Shown in pieces: positions 12,619 to 24,453 of a stretch of 64,000 nt of DNA (the stretch's first letter is position 1; every line of letters starts with the position of its first letter). The notes beneath the pieces were generated by a model. It was not told where the DNA came from. It searched no databases and saw only the letters and a program-made list of their open reading frames with translations. The stretch is from Monosporascus cannonballus (taxonomy: Eukaryota > Ascomycota > Sordariomycetes > Xylariales). Where the stretch lies: positions 186,001 to 250,000 of the forward strand of contig QJNS01000095.1 in the NCBI GenBank assembly GCA_004154925.1, given 5' to 3'. Position numbers and translations under genes: made by a program.

Positions 12619-14026
12619 GCCCTTCTGTGTTGGCCTAGGCAACATAAGACACAACAGACATATACTTAGCGTCGGAGAGGCTCCTAACGGTAGATTCAGC
12701 CTCGGAGAATTGGCGATAATTCTCGTTGAAGACACCCGGCGCGGATCTTTCTCGGCGCGAATCGGTAGCAGACGGGGAAACAACGGTTGTAGAATATTGA
12801 TGCCAGTACTCATGAGCAAAGGTTGAAGAAAACATTGACGCTTACGAGCCGAAGTATGACTGATCCACGTCTTATGTTAGTTGCTCATCCCTCTAGTTGA
12901 ATATGAGGATCAACGCACGTCAATCGTCAATTACACTTCGGACCATTTAACCATTTGCAGCTTCTATGTCAGGCTGCCCTGGTACAACTGCCTGTTGTTC
13001 TTAGTATATCATACATGATATTATACGCCACACAATACGTTAACCGCTGAGCGCAGTTTTCACTGTCACGGTTGCTACATTCACAACTCGCCCGCTCCCC
13101 ACCGTTGTCGCGGCACTCTTCTCCTGATCCACGGTCGGGTGATTAGCTGCGTCTCCGTGGCTGTGTATCACCACCATCAGGAACGGCTCGATGGCCAGCT
13201 GCAGGTCTTAGAGAAATAGTCTCAGGAAAACTCCATAGTGGGGATAACCGTGTATGGAAATATCTTGATGCACCCGTCAGGTATCACAGCTAGCAACGAG
13301 AGGGCGATTTGTCTAACTATTATGGATGTGGCCACGCCAGGGAGCCGTGCCGCCCGCTCCCTGGCGAACATCCATAGTACAACTAGCCGTCCTCGTTGAA
13401 CGCCAGCCGGGGTTGCACGAACAATGAAACTGGGGGCTGAAGCGGTGCTCCTATGGATCGCGAGCCAACCATTCCGTAATAGGTAGCACCTCGTTGATGA
13501 ATTATCTGTAACGACGTTGGCGGTATATCTCTTGAGCCAGCACGAAAACGGAAAATAACCTAGGCGTCGGCTTCCATAGCCCGGACCTCTGAATCACCAT
13601 GTCTCCGGCGTCAAGGCCCACCTGCGCCATACACTTGTCAGGAAATATTAAGTACACTAAGAGTTCGTCCGCACGGATACTGGTGATGTCGCTCAGGGTG
13701 GGGAAGGGAGTTGTCTTAAACCACCTTACCATTTAGTCCAACAGGCGGCTGCTACTGGAGTCCATGTTGGCTCCGCTTGAATCATTCGCTAACAGGAAGA
13801 TACTGTAACGCAGACAGCCCCAACTTCAGATCCTCGGGGACAAGCGGCCTAGCAGATATGGGGCGATAGCTCACCCGGTCATATACTATGATATTGACCT
13901 AACAGAAGCTGGAATAGTGAACGCGGCGTGGCAAAGCCTGGAATGACACTCTAGGCGAAATGACAAGTAACCTAGAACCCCACATAATGAATTACTCTAA
14001 CAATGAATACGGATTCTCACCATAAC
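12619..14026. other. Intergenic region downstream of CRD1
   Basis: Balanced composition and no recognised gene. It contains a strong imperfect hairpin at 13321-13376. The longest isolated frame (13502-13732, minus, 76 codons) has no recognisable domain and no obvious homologue. The region ends at the left inverted repeat of the 1.2-kb AT-rich element. Confidence 0.5.
13321..13376. other. Strong imperfect hairpin
   Basis: The outer arms TATGGATGT (13321-13329) and ACATCCATA (13368-13376) and the perfect 11-bp inner arms CGCCAGGGAGC (13335-13345) and GCTCCCTGGCG (13356-13366) close a 10-nt loop. One side has a 5-nt bulge and the other a single unpaired A. It is not followed by a T run and lies about 700 bp past CRD1. 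It could be a structured RNA or a foldback relic; its function is unknown. Confidence 0.6.
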
Positions 14027-15239
14027 GCGCGATATAGAAAAATTAATAATAAAATAACAAAAAAGGCTAAAATAAAACGGGGGTTAGTTTTATAAACGGA
14101 CCTGGTTTTTTATTCGCATAAATTACTTATATTACGTAATAAAGCAATTGAAGCGTAGTTGTTTTAAAAAACTGAGAATATATTTAAAAAACATTCAAGA
14201 AACACATAACAAATAAAAAATAAAGGATTTTAATATACTTAGCGAATTAATAAATGAATAAGAAAATATATTTATAGGTAATTTGAAATAAAAATTATAA
14301 AAATTTAAACTTTTAAATTAAAATATCTAGAAATAAAAATATAGTTTTTAAATTTTAACACTTTTATATTACTAATTTATATACTAAAAATATATTTAAA
14401 CAGGTTTTATTTTTGGACTTTTTGATTAATAAAAATTTTGAATAATTATTTCGTTTTAAAATAATAGAGTAAGTTAAACATTATATATTAATATAATATA
14501 TTTTAAAGATTAATTTAATATATTAATCATTTATTTTAAGTATAATAATTTATATATATATTAACATAAATGGTTTTAATTCTTTGAAATATTATTATTA
14601 GCTTTAATACTTATTTATTTTATTATATAATATTTTAAAGTTTTAAAAATTTAACTAAATTTAAGTTTAACTAAATAATGAAGTTTATTTTTTGTAAATT
14701 TAAATTTATAATTCAGTAAATTATTAAAATTTGTATTTTAATATATAAAAATTTAAAATATTATAATTCAAAAACGGAAATAATAAGATAATATAAATTT
14801 AATAAAACGATATAAAATTTTATAATTATTTAATATATTTTTCAAACTATCTGAATGTAAGAGTTAGTTAAGCCTTATAAAATTCTTTATATTTATAACT
14901 TTTATAAAAATATATTATTTATATATTATATATTTTTAAATTTTTTATATATATAATTAATATCATATTTTACAATAAACACTTTATAAACAATATATTT
15001 AATAATAAAATAATAGACTTATGTTGTTTCGTTTTTTAATTTATATAAAGTTAGTAAAACAATAATTTTTATAAATATATATTAATTAAATTAATATGTT
15101 TAATTAAAATATTACAATAAGTAATATTTTAAAATAAACAAAGTTTAATAAATATAATATAATCTCTTTTTTATATTTATAACCTTTATTTCATTATATA
15201 TATTTTTGTTAATTTATTATTGATTTTTTTATATCACGC
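14027..15239. mobile_element. RIP-degraded 1.2-kb element with terminal inverted repeats
   Basis: An AT-rich patch with sharp edges between two balanced regions. The left end reads GCGCGATATAGAAAAATTAA. The reverse complement of the right end reads GCGTGATATAAAAAAATCAA. The similarity continues inward through an AATAATAAA.TAACAAAAA stretch for about 36 bp with roughly five mismatches, and several of these are C/T or G/A. No transposase frame survives, and no target duplication is clear. It fits a non-autonomous DNA transposon, or a short autonomous one, that was RIP-mutated. The superfamily was not determined. Confidence 0.7.
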
Positions 15240-16298
15240 CTTTTTGTGGAAGTTCGTATTCATTGTTAGGGTAATTCATTATGTGGGGTTCCAGGTTAGT
15301 CCTATATAACCTCCGACTCCGGGTCGGTTACAATATTAGCGTGACCAGAGACTGTTAGAACTTCCCGGGCGATGCGACGTAAAAGTGCCAACGCAAGCAC
15401 ACCGGTAGCAGGGTTAAAAAGGTCGTGTGTACGCATGGTGACGTCGATTCCGTCCAACACCGTTTAGAGCTCATGTTTCTCGTGTTATTCACCACTGAAT
15501 GATCTGTGTCCACAATCATCCGACTTGATCATAGCCGTTTTGCTGTTCATGCACAAGGCAGCTTGGCAATTAGAATTTCACTACGATGTTAGAGCGGTCG
15601 CGAGAACTCAAAAGGCCACCACTCGATATGGGCGCACTACGTAATTTGAGCCTTTATCCATCTCTAGGGGAGACATCGATGCGCATGGTATATTTGGAGA
15701 GGGATAATCGCAGATAAGGCTAGGTAGTTGGTAAGCAAGCGAGCCCACTGCTCTGTATGGAAACATGATCAAGGCCGTTTATGGAATGGTATCGTGCCCT
15801 TGGTTCCTGGCTCTAACCTGGAGGGCTTCAATCTAATACACCGCATACGGACATGCGAGGTATTTCTACCGCCGAGTTTCAACTTTGAATCCGGATCTTC
15901 CCCCGAAGCGTGTTACATGGGCTTTCGCGGACGCACATACGAGACGTGACGAGCGCAATGTAGAGTACGTGGAGATCGTTTCATAACAACATCATAGACT
16001 GGCCGAAGACGTCTAGGTAAATAATACAGGTTTTTCAATGCCATACAGCATCGTAATTGCACATCACAGCCTTATTATCTTGTCGGAATTATATAGCTTT
16101 TCGGTACATTAGCGTCAGTCGCCCCCTGCGAAAAGATCCGATGCTGCCTCAGCGGGACCTTGTTTCTAGAGCCCGGAGCGCTGGACTAGGTATATAAAAG
16201 CTGGTGAAATGCTTTGATGAAGTCTTACGTTAGTCAATTAAACAGACAAGAGTAACGAAGTCCGTTTAACCACCAAGGACGGTTACAAAGCCCGCAGC
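15240..16298. other. Intergenic region between the TIR element and the RapZ-like pseudogene
   Basis: Balanced composition. One 73-codon plus-strand frame (15728-15949) has no recognisable domain. I see no RNA gene or repeat. It may carry the former 3' flank of the pseudogene on the minus strand. Confidence 0.4.
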
Positions 16299-16993
16299 TT
16301 ACGACCCCTGCCGTATCCGCGCCTTCTGCTCCTTGATCTTCGGCGTCAGATCCCGGTGCCTCGGATCTAGGTGCTAGTTATCCGGCCATTCCATACGGGC
16401 AGGTTGTTGCATAACGGTCTGGAGTCAGCGAAGGTTCGATCGAGAGAGTTTCCGGGGCCCGTGGGAACCTTTTGTGCCCTTCTAAAGGATTTGCACCTGG
16501 TGGGATGGCCCAACGCGGAACTAGGAGTTCTCGAATAGACCTCGAAATAGACCTTGAGAAGAAATGAAGCGCTCCGGATACTCACCTCGGAAAACGTCAC
16601 GCTACGATAGTGGCCGCTGCCGCGGAGACACCCCACGCGTAGGACGACTAGTCGTGCACCCTTATCCTCGACACCGACGCCGCCCTTCTGCGCCATAGCC
16701 CTGCGGGTCTCCAACTCGGCCTACTCCAGGGGGTTCCGGAGCTCGGACTGTTCTAGTAGGCGCTTGCGAACGGCCCTGTATAGCCCAGTGTGAGCGTCGC
16801 GGCTCCGCTTCGGCGGGTTGGGGACACAACGGAGGTCATACTTGAGGCTCCCGGGGAGAGGGGGAGGGGGCGGCGTGTGGCGGTCGTGTGAGATGATAGA
16901 GGGTTTTTGGATGACTTCCGGGGGACGCAGGGCTCGATGAAGAAGTCGTTGACTGTCCGATGTCGAACGATTGTCGGTACTCAAGAGGGACAA
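16299..16993 (-). pseudogene. RapZ C-terminal-domain-like protein, inactivated by two stop codons
   Basis: Minus-strand reading gives the conserved blocks of the RapZ C-terminal domain found in bacterial RNase adapters and uncharacterised fungal proteins: KYDLRCVPNPPK, RDAHTG, LRVGCLRGSGHYRSVTFSE and, in a second exon, HRDLTPK. The proposed exons run from about 16993 to 16586 and from 16418 to 16299, with an intron (GTGAGT to CTCCAG) of 167 nt at 16585-16419 and phase 0. Two in-frame TAG codons break it. One is at 16723-16721, after RNPLE. The other is in exon 2, after MEWPDN, where homologues tend to have Trp. CAG-to-TAG and TGG-to-TAG are both CpA-to-TpA changes, the RIP substitution. No in-frame ATG precedes the conserved region. 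The function of intact fungal homologues is not known to me. Confidence 0.72.
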
Positions 16994-17422
16994 TACAAAC
17001 GCGGGAGAAAAGCCTCAGAACGAGATGGAACTAAAGCACACTTAGATGGCTGATGGTACGTCTGATCTTGCCTAGGTTAGCTAGATACGCCTCGTTGCAA
17101 TGGCCATTTGTTTGAAACGTACATGGCACTCGTATCCCATTGAAGTGTATCCCCATGCCGTCCATGGGATGTCATTCGTCAGACTTTCCTTCGCCGTGAT
17201 AACTTCAGGTGCTCGTCACTTTACCTATCCCCGCCTTCCCATCCCAAAACGACAAGGCTCCTGGAAATGGCTCTGATGGTACTATACGCAACATTGGTAG
17301 CTTTACCCCCAGAGAACCGCTTGGCACTCCTATGAACGCCTTCCCGGAGTTCGGTAGAATCATATATGCATACCAAATCAGGGACTCGTACAATACTCGT
17401 GCACACAGTCCTAGGTGACCCG
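16994..17422. other. Intergenic region downstream of MTO1
   Basis: Probably the 3' flank of MTO1 (minus strand) and the former promoter of the RapZ-like pseudogene. Short overlapping frames at 17205-17426 lie on both strands and look like shadows without domain content. Confidence 0.4.
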
Positions 17423-19562
17423 TCACAAATCCCTCGTTCTCGCCTCCGCGTCTAGAGTATCCGTCTCATTACCCAGCGATGCTAAGTCCCCCAGCGCATC
17501 GAACTGCTTTTCGCGACCTTGTGTGTACACGAAGCTCAGCAACCTCACGCATCCGGCAGGCGTCATCCCCTCGATGCGCCTTGCCTGGCCCAGCGTCTCG
17601 GGTTTCGTCGCCCTAAGGATGTCTTTCTCATGTAGGCTGAGTCCCGAGATAGAATTGTAATCGAGATCAATAGGTAGTTTCAGAGACTCGTCCTTCAAGA
17701 AGAGCGCCTGCTCTGCCCGCTGCATATCGACGTACGGAGCATACACAGCCTCGACGAAGACCCGGTTCTGTATCCGGTCATGATACTGCTTGATGTCCGG
17801 TATCCTCTCTACCAAGTCCGTGATCTTAACATTTGCTAGACGCAGGATATCTAGCGCGCTACGATACTTGGTGTCGTTTCTAGCCTTGAAGCCGGCATTG
17901 ATCCAGGCGGGGGCGCTGAGGGAGTAGTTGCCCAGGACCGATGTCAGCTCATCCATCTGCTGCTTGTCTTCCTTGAAGCGTGACCATCGCTTGTCTGTTA
18001 CGACCCCCCATTCGCGACCCTTGGTCGTAAGCCGCAGGTCCGCATTGTCGGCGCGCGTAGACATGCGATACTCGCTACGCGACGTAAACATGCGGTATGG
18101 CTCAGAGACTCCTTTCGTAATGAGATCGTCGATCATGATTCCGATGTAGCCGTCGGCCCGTGTCACCGAGATGGTATGCATCCCCTGCGCGGCGCGGCCA
18201 GCATTGATACCAGCAATGATTCCCTGGCCAGCAGCCTCTTCGTATCCCGTTGTGCCGTTAATCTGGCCGGCCAGGAAGAGCCCGGAGATTGCTTTCGTCT
18301 CTAGAGAGGATTTCAAACTCCGCGGGTCGACGTAGTCGTACTCGACGCCATAGCCGGCCTGAGTCATCTGTACATTCTCTAAACCGCGGATGGTACGCAA
18401 AAGTTGTTCCTGGGCCCCGGCTGGTATGGTCATGGAGAGACCGTTGGGGTAGATAATGTCATTGTCGAACCCTTCCGGCTCTAGCCAAACAATATGCCGG
18501 CCTCTGCCGGGAAAGCGTATGATTTTTGACTCAAGAGAAGGGCAATATCTGGGCCCCTTCACGGTCTCCCGGATGTGGATGGTCTTGTCTAGATTGTCTC
18601 GCACGATGTCATGAGATTCATTATTCGTATATGTCGCCCAGCAAAGAAGCTGGTCCTGGACCGAAACCTTGTCGTGGAGATAGCTAAAGGGAGCGGGCGG
18701 ATCATCGCCGCTTTGCTTCTCAAGGATATCAAAATCGATGCTTCCTTTGGCCAGACGCGGAGGTGTGCCCGTCTTCAAGCGGCCAAGTTTGAAGCCGGCA
18801 TCTCTAAGCGACTTGCTGAGGCCGAGAGAGGCATCCTCTCCCATGCGGCCGGCTGGATAGACCTCTAAACCGATATGGATCTCCCCTCCTAGAAATGTTC
18901 CGGTGGTGATGACGACGGCGCTGGTCGGCAGTATTTCTCCTGATACTAGCCTCACGCCAGCGATTCTACTCCTGGCTGGGCTGCTCGAAGCTGTATTGTC
19001 GCTCAAGACGATGTCGGACACGTGGCCGGTGATGATGGAAAGACCGGGGTATGTTTCGAGTTCCTCTCGCATGTGCTTCTTGTATAGGGCTCGGTCAATT
19101 TGTGCTCTAGGTCCCCACACGGCCGGCCCCTTCTTCCGATTCAAGATCTTGAACTGTACGCCGGCCTTGTCTATTATGCGACCCGAAAGTCCGTCTAACG
19201 CGTCGATTTCACGTAACATTGTGCCCTTCCCTATTCCTCCGAAGCTTGGGTTGCAAGAGCAGACGCCGATGTTGTCGAGTTTAGGGGTGACAAGCGCGGT
19301 TCTCGCGCCAGATCGCGCTGCAGCTGCACAAGCCTCTGCTCCGGCATGGCCGCCCCCTACGACGATTACATCAAACGGCCTGTCTTCTGTGTAAGCAGAA
19401 TGACATGGCATGGTACAATGTTAAGCGACACGAAACCGGTGGTTCTTACCTTGAATCTTGAGCGACGGTTGCGAAACGCCTGTTTTTGAGAATATGGCCA
19501 CGCTGCCGGATAGTCGCCGCGACCGGCAAACTCAAATCTCTAGGCCGCCATGCTCTCCTCAT
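17423..19562 (-). CDS. MTO1: Mitochondrial tRNA uridine-5-carboxymethylaminomethyl modification enzyme (MnmG/GidA family)
   Basis: FAD-dependent partner of MSS1/MnmE that modifies the wobble U34 of mitochondrial tRNAs. Exons 19562-19450 and 19379-17423 (70-nt intron, GTAAGA to GACAG) give 689 residues. The first 38 residues are Arg-rich and nearly devoid of acidic residues, a mitochondrial presequence. The FAD-binding Rossmann motif [13 protein letters not shown] is at about 42-54. [13 protein letters not shown], the GidA signature [12 protein letters not shown] and the second signature [17 protein letters not shown] all follow, and the helical C-terminal domain ends in the expected region. 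The ATG at 19562 was chosen because it starts the presequence; the frame also runs further upstream. Its 5' end lies 643 bp from the stop of VPS45, and both are on the minus strand. Confidence 0.95.
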
Positions 19563-20205
19563 CGTCTTAATGATCCTTGATAGCAGGCTGCCCAAGTTGT
19601 GTCGAGGATTGCAACCGCCCCGAAGTTTTTGGGTATGGGGGGGGGGTTCGGTGGGCGTGGCAATAGGTACTTGTGCCGAACAGCCTGGGCCCGGATAGGG
19701 AAAATATAGCGGGGCCACTGGATAAGATAAGCCGCAAGTCAACTGGGTGTGTCTAAAGAGGTAGGTAACTCACCTAGCAGGTTTCGGTGCGACTGTACCC
19801 GAGGTACATAGGGTAGAGGTACCTGTCAAAATATGTATACAGTTATTTATAGAGCTGCAAATGTTAGGATGCTCTTCATGCGAAAGCTGCCGACGTTAAC
19901 CCCTATATTTTTATGTATCTTTAATGTGATCCTGCCATAAAGTATGGGGTATTGTGCTTCTCTAGACCAATGAGTCGGAGAAGCTGATGTAATATTGGAG
20001 CACCTCAGTCCAACGTATCAATTAGATGTAATTGAAAACAAAATTCGACGAGAGGATAGGATGTATCTCTGGCTCTGGTGGTACTCCATACCTACACGCC
20101 TACTTAACAGTTACAGTCCGTTGATGACTCAATCCACAGGACCGCCTATGTAGGTAGGTATAGTTCATCTGGAGAAGTAAGGGGCTAATCAAGATAGGTA
20201 AGTAT
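19563..20205. other. Intergenic region between MTO1 and VPS45
   Basis: Promoter side of MTO1 and 3' side of VPS45. It contains a G run at 19640-19647 and TACCTA/TAGGTA-type motifs at about 19797-19830 and 20140-20215. No gene or RNA was recognised. Confidence 0.45.
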
Positions 20206-22049
20206 CTACCTCCTACCCAATTCCTGGCGTAGTCGCCCGGCTGCTGTTGTAGCCGGAGGGTCCGGCCATTGTGATACGGCATCGTCGACCTCATCTAAAA
20301 AGGCCGACGCATTATGAATTGCCGTCCCCCCCCGCACAACTCTGACCCCGGGAGATGACGCGTTTACTCCAGCAACCGTCTTTGCTTCCTCGAAGGTCGC
20401 CCCTCCAATCACGAAAACTACAATGTCTTGGGGTTTGTCTCGCGTCGTTCCGCCCCCTTCAACGAACGGGTACTGCTGCTCTCGTAGTTTCCCCTTGATC
20501 AAGTTTTGAAGCGTCGTCTCCAAGCGGGGTGAATGCTGCGTGTAGACATTCTCCACACCTTTGAGGCCTTTGATGGCCCGGGCACCTGAGAAGATCCCGC
20601 CCGACTCGAAGATATCTGTAATCCCGCCTGCCGTCTGTGATTGTTGTAACGAGTTGTGGTAGATGAGAAGCTTAGCCACCAGGTCGGCCTTGCGTGCGGC
20701 CACTCCACCGGCTGCGGACAGCATGTCCACGAGCATGGCCAGTGAGTTGGACGGATGTTTATGGTAGCGTAGCGCGTATAGCGCCACAACCCCGACTTTG
20801 TTCTCGATGGTGACCGCCGGAGACATAATTAACCTTTGAACATTCTGTGCCGAAATTAGCATGGGCCCCCAATTCAGCCAAGCCCGCATGTTCCGCCTGT
20901 CTGTCTTACCTTCAAATCAACTGCATGGTTGTCGTTGCAAGCCAGGCTCTGCTCCACCTCGCTCACTTCTAGGAGGTTTTCTGCGGCGACTCTTCGACTC
21001 AGTTCAGAGACAAGCGTCACGTGCTTGCTGACATTCCCGGATAGTTTCCGGAACTCTGGATATTCCTCTATAAACCTCTTCATATCCGTTATCGACTCGA
21101 TATTGGCGTTGGTTTTGGTTTTGATTTGGTACTGCTCCACGTAGTCCTTGATGTTTCCCCCTAGGTCGCCGAAATTCAAGTACATGTTCTTCTTGAAGAA
21201 GGGGTCCTGATCTTGTGAGAGGACGATTTCCTTGAGCTCCGGCCTGATATCTGGTACTTCGCCAAGATGCACTCTCCCGTTCTGGATGCCAATCAGCTGG
21301 TGGACCATTGCTTGGTAAGTCCATTGATTAAGGAGCGGTGTGGCCGGATCCTCTCTTCTGTCTAATATCAGGAGTATTGGCGGCGTGTCGACCTTTCGGA
21401 AGTCAAATAATTGCTCCTCCTGAGTCATGCTGTACCGCAACTCGGTGGCTAGCTTCTTTGCTAGGAAGCTGTTCTTGTCGTACCGAACCAGCGGCTTCTT
21501 TTTGAGGGCCAGCAAAACGGCCATCAAGCCCTCAGTGGTGCGCTGCAAGGAATCGGCATTCCATAGGTCTGGAGTGGTGCTCCATACCCGCTGGCGGGGG
21601 AGAGCGAAGTTGAGAGAGAAAAGGTCGGGATTTATGACGAGGAAGTCGGCAAAGTGCTCTTGCACCAGCTTCACGACCTCGTGATCATCCGCCTCAGCCA
21701 GCCTCTCCAGTGACGACTTCTTCACCACGTTGCTAAAATTGAGGTAGTATTCGCCGTACTTGGGGTCTCGCAGCTCGTCTATGAGAAACTGTATAGAATC
21801 TGGAGAGGGGCGGACAAAGCATAGACAGCGAAGATGACGCATCTTCTCGCGATTCTGGTTGTCCACGCGGTCTGTGAGGTAGACCTCATGGTTAAGGAGA
21901 GACGATTGGGTTACGGCGGTAGAAACAATTGGCACAGTGTCCCTATCGAGGAGCAATATCTTCATCTTTGCAGATGTGGCGGCAGATAGGTTGTCGCCGG
22001 CGGATAGCATCTTAGTGACATAGCCGGAGACAGCCTGGACGACGTCCAT
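20206..22049 (-). CDS. VPS45: Sec1/Munc18 (SM) protein Vps45
   Basis: SM-family regulator that binds the t-SNARE Tlg2/syntaxin-16 and drives SNARE assembly at the trans-Golgi and endosome. Exons 22049-20910 and 20844-20206 (65-nt intron, GTAAGA to GCACAG, phase 0) encode 592 residues, the usual length. The N-terminus MDVVQAVSGYVTKML, then KMKILLLDRDT, TAVTQSSLLNHEVYLTDR and MRHLRCLCFVRP, is diagnostic of Vps45 rather than Sec1, Sly1 or Vps33. LLILDRREDPATPLLNQWTY marks SM domain 3. The C-terminal part has DIVVFVIGGATFEEA and ends in a basic stretch. It is transcribed divergently from MMM1 across about 1 kb. Confidence 0.96.
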
Positions 22050-23042
22050 CTTGACGGATCACCGAAAAGATAACAACGGGAATCCAACTCGGGAGGCTCA
22101 GAGCAGCACTGGGCCGTATAATCTGTCTTGAAATTTTATGGAATGATTATTAGCATGTCATCACTTGAGTTGCCTGGAATGATTGATCGTTTCTGTTTCA
22201 GTTTCCGGTACAAGAGCTAATATTATACTGGCACGCCACAGCCTCCAGGGGTTAGGGAATTCGGGGTCTGTTAGTCAAGGGGTATTATTGGAACGCGTTG
22301 TAATGGTTCGCTTGGTCGGAGGTGGATGGATGAGTGAATGATTGAGCTGATAGGAGAGCCTGATCAGTGTACTACTACTACCTTGGTAGGTAATAGATAT
22401 GCAGATACCAGGTATGTGTTTAGTTACACTCGTTCATTAGTGTTGTACAGGTACCCACTCGCAGGCCACTGGACACTGGGATGCATGTATAATAAGTCAC
22501 TGCTGGGTGGGGCATCGCGGCAGGGCGTCTGTGCTCTTAGAAGTGCATGATCGGAATACCTAAAAAGTATCTTGGATAGGTACTTGCTACTCCAGGCATG
22601 CACGGGCACTGCTTCCTACCGTAGTCCTGGGCCATTGGAGGGAGGGTACCAGTTACATGTATTGGAATTTGAAGCGAGCTCAGAAGATCACCCAATCAGC
22701 TAGTCAGATCGGTTCATTACAAGTGGTGATCAAGGGCAGATGATGTCAAAGGCCTTTGTCTTCCTTTTAACTTTATTTTTGGGGGTGTTTCCTTTGAATT
22801 GGGCGACTACTTACTCAAGTAAAACCTAGTAACCTTATATGTATACCCGCATATGTATACAGGGGGAATATACCCTACTCAGTATCAAGTAACGTAGGCT
22901 TCATCCCAGCTTCAAAGCTTTCAGGAGATACATGCATACTACATGGAATTGAGCTCTTCATGCCCTACCCGACAAAGGCGCCATCACCATCGCCATCGCC
23001 GTCTATGCAATTTTCGTGCCACGACACTATCTTGTGAGCAAA
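22050..23042. promoter_or_regulatory. Divergent VPS45/MMM1 intergenic region
   Basis: The only DNA between two divergently transcribed genes, so it must hold both promoters. It contains TACCTA/TAGGTA-like motifs at about 22380-22415 and a repeated ATATGTATAC at about 22838-22862. No gene is evident. No specific binding site could be assigned. Confidence 0.5.
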
Positions 23043-24453
23043 ATGGCCGCATCGGATATGTGTCCGACGAAACCTGAGCCAACGTGAGGGTCCATCCATC
23101 CATCCATCCATCCATCATCTGTCCGTCCATCCCCCTCGTCTGCCTACACATATCTCAGTCACCTGGGAGCGAGCTGACCCTTATTTTCTTTTCCGGCTTA
23201 GTTTGTCCTTCACACAAGGCTTCATCGTTGGCCAGCTCTCCGTTGTACTTCTAATAGCTGCATTCATAAAGTTCTTCATATTTGGAGACCCCCCGTCTCC
23301 TGAAGTCAATGCTTCTGTTCGAGCTACTGAACGTCGCTCCCGTACTCTCGCCCACAGGAAATCTATCCTCACCCTCCGCTCGCCGGACCCAAACTCGAGA
23401 CAGAACCCGCAGCAAACGTTAAACAAGAAGTCCGGGGTATTACGGAACCCTCCCTCCCTTACCATTGACTCTATTCTAAACAAGACGTACTACAATGTCG
23501 ACAGCCACCAACCTGAGTCCCTCGACTGGTTTAACGTCCTGATCGCCCAGACCATCGCCCAATTCCGCAGCGATGCCCAATATGACGATGCCATTCTCAC
23601 CTCCCTTACAAAGGCCCTCAATGGAGACAATCGCCCCGACTTCCTCGACGAGATCAAGGTCACTGAGCTCACACTGGGGGAGGACTTTCCTATCTTTAGT
23701 AACTGTCGCGTGATACCTGTAGACGAGGATGGGCTTAGTCTCGATGCCGTCCCGGGAGGCGAGAGGCGCTTCGGGCCCAGTAGTTCACGACCGATGCGGG
23801 AGGGGACACGGTTACAAGCACGCATGGACGTCGACCTGAGCGACATGATCACTCTGGCTGTCGAGACCAAGTTATTACTCAACTATCCGAAACGCTTAAC
23901 CGCCGTCTTGCCCGTTGCTCTTGCGGTGAGCATAGTACGCTTCAGCGGCACCCTCAGCATCTCCTTCATCCCCTCGAATCCCTCGCAATCCACCCCTACC
24001 ATGATGACCTTCAGCTTCCTCGACGACTATCGTCTCGACTTTTCCATTCGTAGCCTAGTTGGGAGCCGATCCCGGCTTCAAGACGTTCCCAAGATAGCAC
24101 AATTGGTCGAAGCCCGTCTCCACCGGTGGTTTGATGAGCGAGCTGTCGAGCCGCGCTTCCAAGAAATTGCTCTTCCGAGTCTCTGGCCGAGGAAGAAGAA
24201 CACACGGGGCGGAGACGATAATTTGGATGGGGCTTCGGGAGCAAGTATTGGGAAAGGTAAGGGACGCGATATTACAAAGGATCTTAAAGAAGAAGCACGA
24301 AGAGATGCCCAAGCAGAAACAGGGGCAGGGCGCGGAAGGAGTTCCGAGAGTCTCCGCTATAGGCGAAGTAGGGGAAGAGATTCTGATGGGGAAGAACTCG
24401 GATTGATGCCTGGTAGTTTACCAGATACTGGGTCGGATTCGCAACAAATTTGA
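23043..24453 (+). CDS. MMM1: ERMES subunit Mmm1 (SMP-domain ER membrane protein)
   Basis: ER-anchored subunit of the ER-mitochondria encounter structure; with Mdm12 it transfers phospholipids to mitochondria. Exons 23043-23083 and 23202-24453 give 430 residues. The short first exon ([14 protein letters not shown]) was found by matching a GTGAGG donor and CTTAG acceptor in phase; without it the main frame has no ATG. A single N-terminal membrane segment lies at about residues 21-41, next to the typical [21 protein letters not shown]. The SMP lipid-binding domain runs from about 118 to 325 ([57 protein letters not shown]). The charged, Arg-rich tail of about 100 residues varies in the family. 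It converges with RCE1. Confidence 0.95.
23091..23116. repeat. (TCCA)n microsatellite in MMM1 intron 1
   Basis: About six and a half tandem TCCA units start 8 nt after the donor site at 23084, followed by degenerate TCCG/TCCA units up to about 23132. It lies inside the 118-nt intron, so length changes should not affect the protein. Confidence 0.85.

Noticed and set aside
13502..13732. Isolated 76-codon minus-strand ORF
   Set aside because: Starts with ATG and looks protein-like, but there is no recognisable domain, no supporting context and no splice continuation.
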